The position numbers and the translations under genes were made by a program. Shown here piece by piece: positions 1-8,236 of a DNA stretch of 64,000 nucleotides. The notes beneath the pieces are model-generated. The model worked only from the letters and a program-made list of their open reading frames with translations. It had not been told where the DNA came from and did no database searches. This stretch comes from Bacteroidales bacterium (GTDB lineage Bacteria > Bacteroidota > Bacteroidia > Bacteroidales > UBA932). The stretch's first letter is position 1; every line of letters begins with the position of its first letter. The stretch is from assembly GCA_017618115.1 (NCBI GenBank), contig JAFZUX010000014.1, positions 1 to 64,000 of the forward strand. The letters run 5' to 3'.

Positions 1-1365
1 CAAAAGATAGTGCCATTCGTCTCTACTCAAGGTGCGCCAAGCAATACGGTATGACCCTATTACCCTGCTTAAGTTATATCCCCAATCAATACTGTTCGGC
101 CAATTGGAGGATGTATTCCACCAGGTAGTGTCCCGATTATAGTAAGTTGAACTATTACTAGAGGAAGAATAAGGCTGGTAGGATGTTTGCCCGTTATCAT
201 ATCCACTGGTAGCCCAGCCGAACAGGTCTATATCTCCGTTGTAATTCGATGCTATGTTGTTATTTGCAGCTCCTATATAATCGTACTGGTTCGCTGCGAA
301 GTGCCACTTCTCACCTACAGAAGCGGTGGCTTTATAACACAGATTGCCTTTGGAAAAGTGTACTGTCTCGGTGGCTGAGATGGAGAAGCGTCCGTGGTCC
401 ACTTCGGTCACGCGGCCGGCACTCGCCGCGGCACGTTTAATGGTTACGCTTGCCTTTATCATCTTATTACGGGCCAAAGTAAGGCTGGTAGGAGGAGTAT
501 AACTGTAACGGAACTCGTAATTAGGGTTGAGTACACCATAAATATCATCCTCATCTTGATTGGCCTGATGGAAGCCCTTAACAGCCCCCAGGTTACTGTT
601 GGCACGGACAAGAATGTTGATATTAGCACTTTCGATGCACCGTAATGGCACCTGAACAGTAATAGAATCTCCTATCGGGATTTCGTATTTTGATTGGGAT
701 GACGCAAAGATAGACAGTTTAACAGAACTGTTTTTGGAGTCCGCAGCATAAACCCAGCCGTCGGCGCTGTTGTTGAAATTTATAGGTTGTGATCCCCCCA
801 AGTCGCAATTATTACTACTAAGTATCACCTCCTCTAATTTTACAGGGAATCCCGTATTGTTTTTTATAGTTAATAGAAGAGCGGCTGTAAGGTTCTTAAA
901 CTCAATGACGTGGTTTCCTGTCTTATCAAATGCCACCATGGGCAGAGAGATCTTCTGCTTGTCCTTCGAAATCTCAGTTAAATACTCTTGGGGATAGTAC
1001 ACCCTAGGTTTCATGCTTTGGGGATTTTCAACTTCACCACAATGATAGTAACCACGGATTGTGTCTCCCGCTATAAGCGGAGTTTCATCAGCCCCCGGCT
1101 CTATGTAAAACTTACCGCCGGATAACTTGATTGGATAATCATTACCGTTAATATTCACAACATCTCCCTCTGTCCAATTGACCGTAGTACCGGAAACTAT
1201 TACTTTAGTGCCACTCTCGTTACCTTCCGTACTCAACAGGAACGCACCCTCCGGAATACCATCTACAACCTCTTCTTCAGGAGTGTTTAGCTCGCTCTTT
1301 TGGCAGCTTGTAAAGAGTGCCGCAAACGCCAGTATTACAGTAAGTAAAATAAATCTCTTTTCCAT
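1..1365 (-). CDS. Fimbrillin-like surface lipoprotein (partial, open at left edge)
   Basis: The reading frame is open from an ATG at 1365 to the first base of the window, giving 455 residues without a stop, so the C-terminus lies outside. An AAGGAGGGG ribosome site precedes the ATG. Residues 1-21 form a lipoprotein signal ending in LFTSC, with Cys21 as the predicted lipidated residue. The next 300 residues are beta-rich and look like the N-terminal domain of Bacteroidales fimbrillin-like proteins. From about residue 323 a second module starts (pattern FSISATETVHFSKGN, then DLFGWATSG near 377-390), seen in many Bacteroidales surface proteins. It lies 13 nt downstream of rfbD and may be co-transcribed. 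The precise role, adhesin or other surface function, cannot be read from the sequence. Confidence 0.85.
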   Translation of the reverse strand, partial: MEKRFILLTVILAFAALFTSCQKSELNTPEEEVVDGIPEGAFLLSTEGNESGTKVIVSGTTVNWTEGDVVNINGNDYPIKLSGGKFYIEPGADETPLIAGDTIRGYYHCGEVENPQSMKPRVYYPQEYLTEISKDKQKISLPMVAFDKTGNHVIEFKNLTAALLLTIKNNTGFPVKLEEVILSSNNCDLGGSQPINFNNSADGWVYAADSKNSSVKLSIFASSQSKYEIPIGDSITVQVPLRCIESANINILVRANSNLGAVKGFHQANQDEDDIYGVLNPNYEFRYSYTPPTSLTLARNKMIKASVTIKRAAASAGRVTEVDHGRFSISATETVHFSKGNLCYKATASVGEKWHFAANQYDYIGAANNNIASNYNGDIDLFGWATSGYDNGQTSYQPYSSSSNSSTYYNRDTTWWNTSSNWPNSIDWGYNLSRVIGSYRIAWRTLSRDEWHYLL

Positions 1366-1378
1366 AATCCCCTCCTTT

Positions 1379-2368
1379 TTAAAAATTCCCCCAATCTCCA
1401 ACGGTTTCTCTATCTTCCGGATTACCTAAGTTTTCAGGACTTGTACAGATGATACTTTCGGAGTTCATATTCAGAATCTCACTGTTAGGTGCCTCGTACC
1501 TCTTACCCAGGCAAGCGGCAAGGGAGTCTTCCCAGGCGGGGATGGTGATGTTTAAAGCCATTTTGATTTTGTTTTTATCCAGAACCGAATAGGCCGGGCG
1601 TTTAACTTTGCTCGGATACTCGGAGGAGAGGCACGGATTAATCTTACACTCAGTGTTTCCGGCAAGAGCGGCAATCTTTACGGCAAAGTCATACCAGGAG
1701 CAAACGCCCTCATTGCTAAAGTGATAGGTTCCCAGAAGAGAGTCTGAATCCATCGAGATGAACTTCACAATTATCTTTGCCAAATCTAAAGCGTAGGTAG
1801 GAGTTCCAACCTGATCGTTCACAACTTTGATGGCCGGTTTTGTTGCAGTAAGGTTGAGCATGGTCTTCACAAAGTTCTTTCCAAATTCGCTGTAAAGCCA
1901 AGCAGTTCTGATGATTATGCTCTTGCAGCCAACCCTCTCAACAGCCTCCTCTCCATGGAGTTTTGTTCTACCGTATGCTCCGGTTGGATTGCGTTTATCC
2001 TCTTCAGTGTATGGAGTCTTGGAGGTTCCGTCAAAGACATAATCTGTACTTATGTGAATCAGAAGAGCGTTGTTTCCCTTTGCTGCAACCGCCAGATTTT
2101 CAACTGCTTTTGCATTAATTAACTCCGCCGTGGCTTCATTGTCTTCTGCAGCATCTACATTTGTAAAGGCAGCGCAGTTAACAATAACATCAACTTTATT
2201 TTCTGCTAAAATTGTTCTAACCGCCTCAATATCTGTGATATCCAGATTCTTTGTATCTCCGTCCTGAATAATATCTGTAAAGACAAACTTGTATGGCAAC
2301 CTTTTAGAGAGCAGGCGCAATTCATTGCCCAGCTGTCCATTAGCTCCGGTTACCAATATAGTTTTCAT
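1379..2368 (-). CDS. rfbD: dTDP-4-dehydrorhamnose reductase with unusual C-terminal tail
   Basis: Cytoplasmic enzyme for the last step of dTDP-L-rhamnose synthesis, reducing dTDP-4-keto-L-rhamnose with NAD(P)H. Residues 8-14 (GANGQLG) are the nucleotide-binding loop, STDYVFDG lies at 107-114, and the short-chain dehydrogenase pair Tyr132/Lys136 is present. The family is usually about 285-290 residues; this protein has 329. The extra part from about residue 290 reads YEAPNSEILN, then SIICTSPENLG, then an acidic, Gly/Trp-rich end. That pattern resembles short stand-alone Bacteroidales peptides rather than RfbD. The start overlaps the rfbC stop by one base (TAATG), so the two are translationally coupled. 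Confidence 0.95.
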   Translation of the reverse strand: MKTILVTGANGQLGNELRLLSKRLPYKFVFTDIIQDGDTKNLDITDIEAVRTILAENKVDVIVNCAAFTNVDAAEDNEATAELINAKAVENLAVAAKGNNALLIHISTDYVFDGTSKTPYTEEDKRNPTGAYGRTKLHGEEAVERVGCKSIIIRTAWLYSEFGKNFVKTMLNLTATKPAIKVVNDQVGTPTYALDLAKIIVKFISMDSDSLLGTYHFSNEGVCSWYDFAVKIAALAGNTECKINPCLSSEYPSKVKRPAYSVLDKNKIKMALNITIPAWEDSLAACLGKRYEAPNSEILNMNSESIICTSPENLGNPEDRETVGDWGNF

Positions 2369-2943
2369 TACTCGTAGTAGTTTGTTTTGTAGTCAAACAA
2401 CTCCGGTGCATCTTTAAGAAGCGGATGATGTTTATCTTTTTCAGAAAGAAGAATATCCTTTGAAGGTATCTTCCAATCTATTGCAATAGTTGGATCATTC
2501 CAGGCTACAGCTCCCTCAGACTGAGGGTTGTAGAGACGGTCACACTTATACTGGAACACCGCCTCTTTGCTGGTAACTACAAAGCCGTGAGCAAAGCCTC
2601 TTGGAATAAACATCTGACGGTGATTCTCTCCGGTGAGTTCAACGGCCACATATTTGCCAAAAGTCGGACTTCCAACTCTGATATCAACCGCAACGTCCAA
2701 CACGCTGCCGCTCACCACTCTTACGAGTTTGCTCTGAGAGAATTCCCCCTTCTGGAAATGAAGACCGCGGAGCACACCGTAACTGCTCTTGCTCTCGTTG
2801 TCCTGAACAAAATCTATATGCCTTACGGCGGAGTCAAAATCTCTCTGACTCCAACTCTCAAAGAAATATCCTCTTGAATCCCCAAACACCTTTGGTTCAA
2901 TCACAAAGACATCTTCAATAGCCGTTTTAATAATCTCAATCAT
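2368..2943 (-). CDS. rfbC: dTDP-4-dehydrorhamnose 3,5-epimerase
   Basis: Epimerises C3 and C5 of dTDP-4-keto-6-deoxyglucose, the third step of dTDP-L-rhamnose synthesis. The 191-residue length is typical of this cupin family. The catalytic residues known for RmlC are visible: His62 in GVLRGLHFQ, Lys72 in SKLVRV and Tyr132 in FQYKCDRLYNP, and the IPRGFAHGF signature is at 113-121. It starts directly after the rfbA stop and overlaps rfbD by one base. The order rfbB-A-C-D is a complete rhamnose donor operon, expected to serve surface polysaccharide or glycoprotein assembly. No glycosyltransferase is visible nearby. Confidence 0.97.
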   Translation of the reverse strand: MIEIIKTAIEDVFVIEPKVFGDSRGYFFESWSQRDFDSAVRHIDFVQDNESKSSYGVLRGLHFQKGEFSQSKLVRVVSGSVLDVAVDIRVGSPTFGKYVAVELTGENHRQMFIPRGFAHGFVVTSKEAVFQYKCDRLYNPQSEGAVAWNDPTIAIDWKIPSKDILLSEKDKHHPLLKDAPELFDYKTNYYE

Positions 2944-3828
2944 TTAGAAAGAAAAATCATCTGCAATGCGAACAAGGTACTGTCCGTACTGGTTTTTAAG
3001 CATAGGCTTTGCAATCTCACGTATCTTATCCGGAGTAATCCAACCTTTGCGCAGAGCAATACCCTCAAGGCAGGCAACTTTTAAGCCCTGTCTTTTCTCT
3101 ATGGTTTCTATATAGGCCGTTGCCTCGGCAAGAGAATCGTGAGTTCCGGTATCAAGCCAGGCAAAGCCTCTTCCAAGTGTCTGAACCTTAAGTTCTCCCG
3201 CTTTCAAAAACTCCTGGTTAACAGTGGTAATTTCAAGTTCCCCTCTTGCAGAAGGTTTGATGCTTGCGGCAACATCCACAACTTTGTTAGGGTAGAAGTA
3301 GAGACCCACAACAGCATAGTTGCTCTTTGGCTCCTTTGGTTTCTCTTCAATACTCAGACAGTTACCGTTCTTGTCAAACTCGGCAACGCCGTAACGTTCA
3401 GGATCGCTCACCCAATATCCGAATATGGTTGCCTTCTTCTCCTTCTCTGCAGACTGAACCGCATCCTTCAAAAGAGCGCTGAAGCCTGCTCCGTGGAAGA
3501 TGTTGTCTCCCAGCACTAAACAAGCACAGTCATCTCCTATGAACTCCTTGCCTATGATGAAGGCCTGAGCCAGTCCGTCCGGTGACGGCTGCTCTGCGTA
3601 AGAAAAGTTTACTCCAAAGTCGGAGCCGTCTCCCATCAGTCTCTTAAATCCGGGCAGATCTTGCGGAGTGCTAATAATGAGGATATCACGTATGCCGGCC
3701 AGCATCAATACGCTTACCGGATAGTAAATCATAGGCTTGTCATAAATTGGAAGGAGCTGTTTACTTACGCCTTTTGTTATTGGGTAAAGTCTTGTGCCTG
3801 AGCCTCCTGCAAGAACGATGCCTTTCAT
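2944..3828 (-). CDS. rfbA: Glucose-1-phosphate thymidylyltransferase
   Basis: Makes dTDP-glucose from dTTP and glucose 1-phosphate, the entry step of the dTDP-rhamnose pathway. The nucleotidyltransferase signature [11 protein letters not shown] is at residues 8-18, followed by [12 protein letters not shown] with the phosphate-contacting Lys23. The metal-binding Asp108 sits in LGDNIFHG. The length of 294 residues matches RmlA. The ATG lies two bases after the rfbB stop, consistent with one transcript for all four genes. The enzyme family is normally feedback-inhibited by dTDP-rhamnose; nothing here suggests otherwise. Confidence 0.97.
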   Translation of the reverse strand: MKGIVLAGGSGTRLYPITKGVSKQLLPIYDKPMIYYPVSVLMLAGIRDILIISTPQDLPGFKRLMGDGSDFGVNFSYAEQPSPDGLAQAFIIGKEFIGDDCACLVLGDNIFHGAGFSALLKDAVQSAEKEKKATIFGYWVSDPERYGVAEFDKNGNCLSIEEKPKEPKSNYAVVGLYFYPNKVVDVAASIKPSARGELEITTVNQEFLKAGELKVQTLGRGFAWLDTGTHDSLAEATAYIETIEKRQGLKVACLEGIALRKGWITPDKIREIAKPMLKNQYGQYLVRIADDFSF

Positions 3829-3830
3829 CT

Positions 3831-4967
3831 TTATCTGTTTTTGTACATTGAATCGTAGTATTTCTGATAATCTCCGCTTGTTACGTTATCCATCCAAGCC
3901 TGATTCTCCAGATACCATTTCACTGTCTTTTCAATTCCCTCTTCAAACTGCAAAGATGGTTCCCAACCCAACTCTCTCTGAAGTTTTGAACTGTCTATTG
4001 CATATCTGAGGTCATGTCCCGCACGGTCTGTAACGTATGTAATAAGGTCCATATCAGCGCCTTCCGGTCTGCCCAGCAGACGGTCCACTGTATTGATTAC
4101 AACCTTAATGATATCTATGTTCTTCCACTCGTTGAATCCTCCAATGTTGTAGGTCTCTGCAATCTTGCCCTTATGGAAAATCAAATCAATTGCACGTGCG
4201 TGATCCTCAACATAGAGCCAGTCTCTTACGTTCTCTCCCTTGCCGTATACTGGCAGTGGTTTGCGGTGACGTATATTGTTGATAAAGAGAGGTATCAGTT
4301 TCTCAGGGAACTGGTAAGGTCCGTAGTTGTTAGAGCAGTTTGTCACAATTGTAGGCATTCCGAATGTATCATGGAAGGCACGTACAAAGTGGTCAGAACT
4401 AGCCTTTGCTGCACTGTATGGAGAGTGAGGCTGGTACTTCAAATCTTCAGTAAAGAACTTCTCTCCGTATGCAAGATGGTGTTTGCCGCTACTTGCCTTG
4501 GTTGTGAACGGAGGCTTAATTCCTTCTGGGTTAGTCATTTCAAGTGCTCCGTAAACCTCATCCGTAGAGATATGATAGAACCTGCAACCCTCATAGTTCT
4601 TCGGCTCCCAGCAAGCCTTAGCCGCCTGAAGCATAGAGAGGGTTCCCATAACGTTTGTCTGAGCAAAAGTGAACGGATCTTTTATACTTCTGTCTACGTG
4701 GCTCTCTGCTGCAAGGTGGATTACACCGTCTACGTTCTCCTCCTTCATCAGATTCAGAACGCCCTCAAAGTCACAGATATCCATCTTCACAAACCTGTAG
4801 TTAGGCTTGTTCTCAATGTCCTTAAGGTTTGCCAGATTACCTGCATACGTAAGTTTATCCAGATTAATAATCCTATACTCAGGATACTTGTTTACGAACA
4901 GACGTACCACATGGCTTCCAATAAAGCCCGCACCGCCTGTAATGATAATAGCTCTCTTATAACTCAT
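3831..4967 (-). CDS. rfbB: dTDP-glucose 4,6-dehydratase
   Basis: NAD-dependent conversion of dTDP-glucose to dTDP-4-keto-6-deoxyglucose, second step of rhamnose donor synthesis. An extended SDR fold is shown by GGAGFIG at residues 11-17, the catalytic TDE at 135-137 and Tyr184/Lys188 in YSAAK. I place the start at the ATG at 4967 (378 residues) rather than at 4997, because a promoter -7 box at 4995-5002 would put the upstream ATG at or before the transcription start. It is the first gene of the rfbBACD operon. It is divergent from the AAA ATPase gene that starts at 5095. Confidence 0.96.
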   Translation of the reverse strand: MSYKRAIIITGGAGFIGSHVVRLFVNKYPEYRIINLDKLTYAGNLANLKDIENKPNYRFVKMDICDFEGVLNLMKEENVDGVIHLAAESHVDRSIKDPFTFAQTNVMGTLSMLQAAKACWEPKNYEGCRFYHISTDEVYGALEMTNPEGIKPPFTTKASSGKHHLAYGEKFFTEDLKYQPHSPYSAAKASSDHFVRAFHDTFGMPTIVTNCSNNYGPYQFPEKLIPLFINNIRHRKPLPVYGKGENVRDWLYVEDHARAIDLIFHKGKIAETYNIGGFNEWKNIDIIKVVINTVDRLLGRPEGADMDLITYVTDRAGHDLRYAIDSSKLQRELGWEPSLQFEEGIEKTVKWYLENQAWMDNVTSGDYQKYYDSMYKNR

Positions 4968-4994
4968 AATCACTTTGATTATTTCATATCTCTG

Positions 4995-5002
4995 CAAAGA
5001 TA
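4995..5002 (-). promoter_or_regulatory. Predicted -7 box of the rfbBACD operon
   Basis: On the minus strand this reads TATCTTTG, an exact match to the Bacteroidetes TAnnTTTG element. Transcription would begin about 5-8 bases downstream, leaving a leader of roughly 20 nt before the rfbB ATG at 4967. No clear -33 TTTG box was found at the usual spacing. Confidence 0.55.
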
Positions 5003-5056
5003 ACTAAAATAATAAAGGGGAATATTTGGAATTTAATATTCTTATTACGTACTTTG

Positions 5057-5077
5057 CGTTGCGTAATATACGCAACG
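5057..5077. promoter_or_regulatory. Perfect 9-bp inverted repeat upstream of the ATPase gene
   Basis: CGTTGCGTA and TACGCAACG flank a 3-base centre (ATA). The repeat lies 17 bases upstream of the ATG at 5095, next to a weak promoter-like GTACTTTG at 5049-5056. It could be an operator at the transcription start or a 5'-leader hairpin that masks the start region. No T-run follows, so it is not an intrinsic terminator. Confidence 0.5.
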
Positions 5078-5094
5078 TAAAAGACGCAATAGCT

Positions 5095-6222
5095 ATGGCA
5101 ACTATAATTGAGAACCCTTTCATCATCTCCGGATACGAGTCTCCTAAGTACTTTTGTGACAGAGAGGCTGAGACTTCTGAGCTCTTAACCACCTTACGCA
5201 ACGGCAGTAATGTGACCCTCACATCACCAAGAAGAATGGGAAAGACAGGGCTTATTCTTCATCTTTTCCATCATTTACAGAAGACCTCGCCCAAGATTAC
5301 AACCATTTACATAGACCTTTTCTCCACGTCAGATATTGCGGATTTCACAAAGGCATTTGCCTCTGCCGTCCTGGGAAAATTTGATTCCAACCCGGTTAAG
5401 GTGATGAAGAAATTGGCCTCTGTTCTCAAGGGAGTACGTCCTAATATGACGGTAAATGAAGTGACCGGAGCTCCTAAAATAGGGCTTGATTTTGTACCCG
5501 GAACTGAAAACAGCAACATTGAACAGGTATTCAACTATCTAAAAAATAGCGGAAAGGAGTGCTACATAGCCTTTGATGAGTTCCAACAGATAGCCAACTA
5601 CCCGGAAAAGAATCTGGAAGCTCTGCTCAGGACTTACATACAGAACATTCACAACGTACACTTTATCTTCTCCGGCAGTCAGGCACACATGTTAAATGAG
5701 ATGTTCCTTTCACCAAAACGTCCATTCTATCTCAGTTCCTCTCAAAAAACAATAGGTACCATAAAGGAAGAGAAGTACTACGCCTTTGCTTCCGCCTTCT
5801 TCAACAAACAACGCCGTACCCTTTCTAAGGAAATCTTTAACCTTATCTACCAAAAATACGAAGGCCACACATGGTACATCCAAAAGATTATGAATCAGTT
5901 GTATCAGAAACAAAAGTGTGAGATAAATGAAGATTTAGTACAAGAAGTTATAGAAGAGATACTTAGAGATAATGAATACTATTATCATTCTATTCTCCGC
6001 AGCTATACCAAAGGACAAATCAATCTACTTAAGGCTATTGCCAAAGAAAAGAAGGTAAAAGAAATCACCTCCGGTGCCTTCATTAACAAATATAACCTTA
6101 TTGCAACAAGCAGCATAAAGAGTGCTCTTAAGTCCCTACTCAACAATGAGATAGTCTACCGCTCAGATGACGGCTATATGATCTATGACCGCTTCTTTGG
6201 TGATTGGCTCAGCCTGCTATAG
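5095..6222 (+). CDS. AAA+ ATPase of the archaeal-type ATPase family
   Basis: A 375-residue ATPase of the type common in Bacteroidales genomes (ATP-bd_Arch/AAA family). The Walker A is an atypical SPRRMGKT at residues 44-51, the Walker B is CYIAFDEF with Asp161/Glu162, and FSGSQAHML follows as a sensor-like segment. The C-terminal 130 residues look like a winged-helix region. I chose the ATG at 5095 (MATIIENPF), where family similarity begins; an upstream ATG at 5026 would translate through the inverted repeat at 5057-5077. The gene stands alone between oppositely oriented neighbours. The substrate is unknown for this family; roles in DNA transactions or defence have been proposed for relatives but nothing here proves one. 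Confidence 0.85.
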   Translation: MATIIENPFIISGYESPKYFCDREAETSELLTTLRNGSNVTLTSPRRMGKTGLILHLFHHLQKTSPKITTIYIDLFSTSDIADFTKAFASAVLGKFDSNPVKVMKKLASVLKGVRPNMTVNEVTGAPKIGLDFVPGTENSNIEQVFNYLKNSGKECYIAFDEFQQIANYPEKNLEALLRTYIQNIHNVHFIFSGSQAHMLNEMFLSPKRPFYLSSSQKTIGTIKEEKYYAFASAFFNKQRRTLSKEIFNLIYQKYEGHTWYIQKIMNQLYQKQKCEINEDLVQEVIEEILRDNEYYYHSILRSYTKGQINLLKAIAKEKKVKEITSGAFINKYNLIATSSIKSALKSLLNNEIVYRSDDGYMIYDRFFGDWLSLL

Positions 6223-6235
6223 CCTTTGCTTTAAC

Positions 6236-7018
6236 TTAAGCATTGTCATTCCCTTTTCTCGCATTAGCTATCTCCTTGTTGATTTCCTCCAGACTCATTT
6301 CCGGGAAAGCGCCGGATTCAGCTAATGTTCTGATTTTCCTATAAGCTTTGTAACCTTCAGACATAGATTCCTTTGTCTCTTTCAGAGGCAGGAGGTCTTC
6401 TGGGCTGCAACCTATTTCTTTACTGATATCTATAATGTTGCGGGCAGAGGCCTTTTCAGGATTCAATTGTCCCTGCTCGTATGCTCTTATGGTTCTGATG
6501 TTTATTCCCGTACGGGCGGATAAATCTTCTTGCGTAAGAGAAGCTCTCTTTCTGAGATACTTCATACGGTTTTGTTCTTTGTTTTTATTTAACAACTCAA
6601 CTGCAAGAGCTACAGACTTTGTTATATCCGCTTCATGTAACGTGGAATACTTCTCATACAAATCTATGAAGTGGAAGCCTCTTGAATTCAGAGTTTTAAA
6701 GTCTATGTTCAAGTACCATTGAATGTATGCCATTGTGCTTCCCGCCCAATATTCAGGGCTTCCCATATTAATCATAGATTCTTTATAAGGAAGGCAATAT
6801 CCTGTGCGTGAGGAAGTTTCTAAAGCAAGGTCTATTCCTGACATTCCGGCTAAATAACGAGGATTGCCATTAGATATCTGAGTATCTATTCCGCTTGCCA
6901 AAAAGCGTGCATAAAACATCTCCGGTTCCTCACCGCAGACATTAACAGCATAGTCCATCATGGATCCCATGTTGGACATCACATCATCCAGGTAATATTC
7001 TTTATAAGCGTAGGCCAT
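6236..7018 (-). CDS. HTH (XRE-type) protein, probable antitoxin of the DUF3990 gene
   Basis: A 260-residue protein with an N-terminal helical region (1-150) containing GSPEYWAGSTMAYIQWY and an XRE helix-turn-helix at about 152-212 (LTQEDLSARTGINIRTIRAYEQGQ). Its start overlaps the end of the DUF3990 gene by 17 bases, so the two are translationally coupled, toxin gene first. Paired HTH and DUF3990 genes recur in bacterial genomes and look like toxin-antitoxin modules. A perfect 16-bp palindrome in front of the pair (7684-7699) is a natural autoregulatory operator for this HTH. The N-terminal part probably contacts the partner; that is inference. It could alternatively be a plain regulator. Confidence 0.75.
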   Translation of the reverse strand: MAYAYKEYYLDDVMSNMGSMMDYAVNVCGEEPEMFYARFLASGIDTQISNGNPRYLAGMSGIDLALETSSRTGYCLPYKESMINMGSPEYWAGSTMAYIQWYLNIDFKTLNSRGFHFIDLYEKYSTLHEADITKSVALAVELLNKNKEQNRMKYLRKRASLTQEDLSARTGINIRTIRAYEQGQLNPEKASARNIIDISKEIGCSPEDLLPLKETKESMSEGYKAYRKIRTLAESGAFPEMSLEEINKEIANARKGNDNA

Positions 7019-7679
7019 CTTCTTTAATCTTATCTCTTAAAATATCAATAACATATTGTGCGTTATCTACAGGGGTTTCCTTCAACATTTGATAAAACTC
7101 TTCTCTTGCCTTATTGTCCCTGAGACTTCTTTTAGGGTAATAGAGTTGGTTTTCTGAGGGAATACTCTCTATGTATTTAATCTTTTCAAACGCTCGCTCA
7201 CTCTTAATAACAAACTGTTGTCCAAGCTTTCCCAGATGCATAGCTCTATTTAGTTGTTCCAAACTTATTCCGTTATCCAAAAAGGATTTGGAAAAAGAGA
7301 AGTATGAGTCATCTGCTCTATATCCTACAATTATGTCATACCGTTTGTAATCAGGCAGAAAATTTTCAAGCAGATACTCCTTTGCTCTTTTTGCAAGTGG
7401 TGTCTTTGTTTCAAAAGTTCTATTGTCCAACAGAATTGCCAACCAGTTTAGAATATTGTAAGAAGAGGAGTTCAGATTCAAAAGTGAAAGAGATGTTGTA
7501 TCTATCTCGTATTTGTTTGCAAAGCCATCACACCCCTCTGTGCTAGCCCACTCTTTTGCCAGCTCTAAACTCTTTGTGCAATAGAAACCCAAACCGTAAT
7601 CATTTTTGGGATTTCCCACCCCAAACTCCGGTTTAATGATAATCTTCCCTGAACCGTGAAATATTTCAATCTTCCCCAT
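7002..7679 (-). CDS. DUF3990 protein, probable ADP-ribosyltransferase-fold toxin
   Basis: A 225-residue DUF3990 member. It has the family landmarks: FHGS with His8 at the N-terminus, DYGLGFYCT with Tyr33, YDIIVGYRADD near 114-124 and LGQQFVIKS near 152-160. The His/Tyr/Gln arrangement resembles the H-Y-[EQ] triad of ADP-ribosyltransferases, so an NAD-using toxin is plausible, but no activity follows from sequence alone. It precedes and overlaps the HTH gene. Its own promoter (TATCTTTG at 7707-7714) and a palindrome just after it suggest tight autoregulation of a two-gene operon. Confidence 0.75.
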   Translation of the reverse strand: MGKIEIFHGSGKIIIKPEFGVGNPKNDYGLGFYCTKSLELAKEWASTEGCDGFANKYEIDTTSLSLLNLNSSSYNILNWLAILLDNRTFETKTPLAKRAKEYLLENFLPDYKRYDIIVGYRADDSYFSFSKSFLDNGISLEQLNRAMHLGKLGQQFVIKSERAFEKIKYIESIPSENQLYYPKRSLRDNKAREEFYQMLKETPVDNAQYVIDILRDKIKEDGLRL

Positions 7680-7683
7680 AAAT

Positions 7684-7699
7684 TAACATTATAATGTTA
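7684..7699. promoter_or_regulatory. Perfect 16-bp palindrome, candidate operator of the toxin-antitoxin pair
   Basis: TAACATTATAATGTTA reads identically on both strands. It lies 8 bases downstream of the -7 box and 5 bases before the DUF3990 ATG, covering the likely transcription start. This is the usual position for binding by an HTH antitoxin. Its AT-richness lowers its significance somewhat. Confidence 0.6.
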
Positions 7700-7706
7700 T
7701 TTTATG

Positions 7707-7714
7707 CAAAGATA
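7707..7714 (-). promoter_or_regulatory. Predicted -7 box of the DUF3990-HTH operon
   Basis: Minus-strand TATCTTTG, an exact TAnnTTTG match. It is 28 bases upstream of the DUF3990 ATG and adjacent to the palindrome. A clear -33 box is not seen. Confidence 0.55.
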
Positions 7715-7741
7715 TGAAAAAACTTTCTGTTTCTACAAGGG

Positions 7742-8236
7742 TTAGCGGAGGTAGACGAAAATGTAGTAGAGCATGAAGCCGCTGGCGATGAGCTTGAGGC
7801 CGGTACCGCACATAACGCCGAGGAAGGCACCGAGAGCGGGCTTGATGGACTGGTTGAAGTTCTTGCCGGCAAGGGCGAGTTCTGCAAGGAGGGCGCCGAG
7901 TACCGGACCAATGAGAATCCCGATTGGGGGAACAAAGAGGCCCAGCAGAAGGCCGGCCAGGGCTCCTCTTGAGGCATAGACGCTGCCGCCGGTTTTTCTT
8001 GTTACCCATGAGGGAACAATGTAGTCCATTACGGTGACAACTATCGTGATGATTAACCAGATGATCAGCATGCGGGTAGACATTGGCTCACCGTCTGAGT
8101 TGGTGCCGTTGCTAAAGATGTAGATAAGGAGCATACCTATCCAACTGATTGGAGGACCGGGGAGTACGGGAAGCACGCAACCTATGAGTCCTACAAATCC
8201 CAGAATAACAGCAAGTATGATTACAAGTGTTGTCAT
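7742..8236 (-). CDS. DUF456 family membrane protein
   Basis: A 164-residue, very hydrophobic protein with glycine-rich membrane segments. The N-terminal VIILAVILGFVGLIGCVLPV followed by LPGPPISWIGMLL and the repeated GALLGLFVPPIG-type glycine stretches are characteristic of DUF456, an inner-membrane family of unknown function. About four to five transmembrane helices are expected. The ATG overlaps the stop of the upstream gene by four bases (ATGA), so it is the last gene of the guaB-surA-ostA-like operon. No function can be assigned. Confidence 0.85.
   Translation of the reverse strand: MTTLVIILAVILGFVGLIGCVLPVLPGPPISWIGMLLIYIFSNGTNSDGEPMSTRMLIIWLIITIVVTVMDYIVPSWVTRKTGGSVYASRGALAGLLLGLFVPPIGILIGPVLGALLAELALAGKNFNQSIKPALGAFLGVMCGTGLKLIASGFMLYYIFVYLR

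Noticed and set aside
4014..5003. 329-codon open frame on the plus strand antisense to rfbB
   Set aside because: rfbB is intact with all catalytic residues. The antisense frame has no domain or ribosome site and is a shadow of the biased codon use.
7689..8009. Arg/Pro-rich frames on the minus strand within DUF456
   Set aside because: Out-of-frame readings of the DUF456 gene with no signal or domain.
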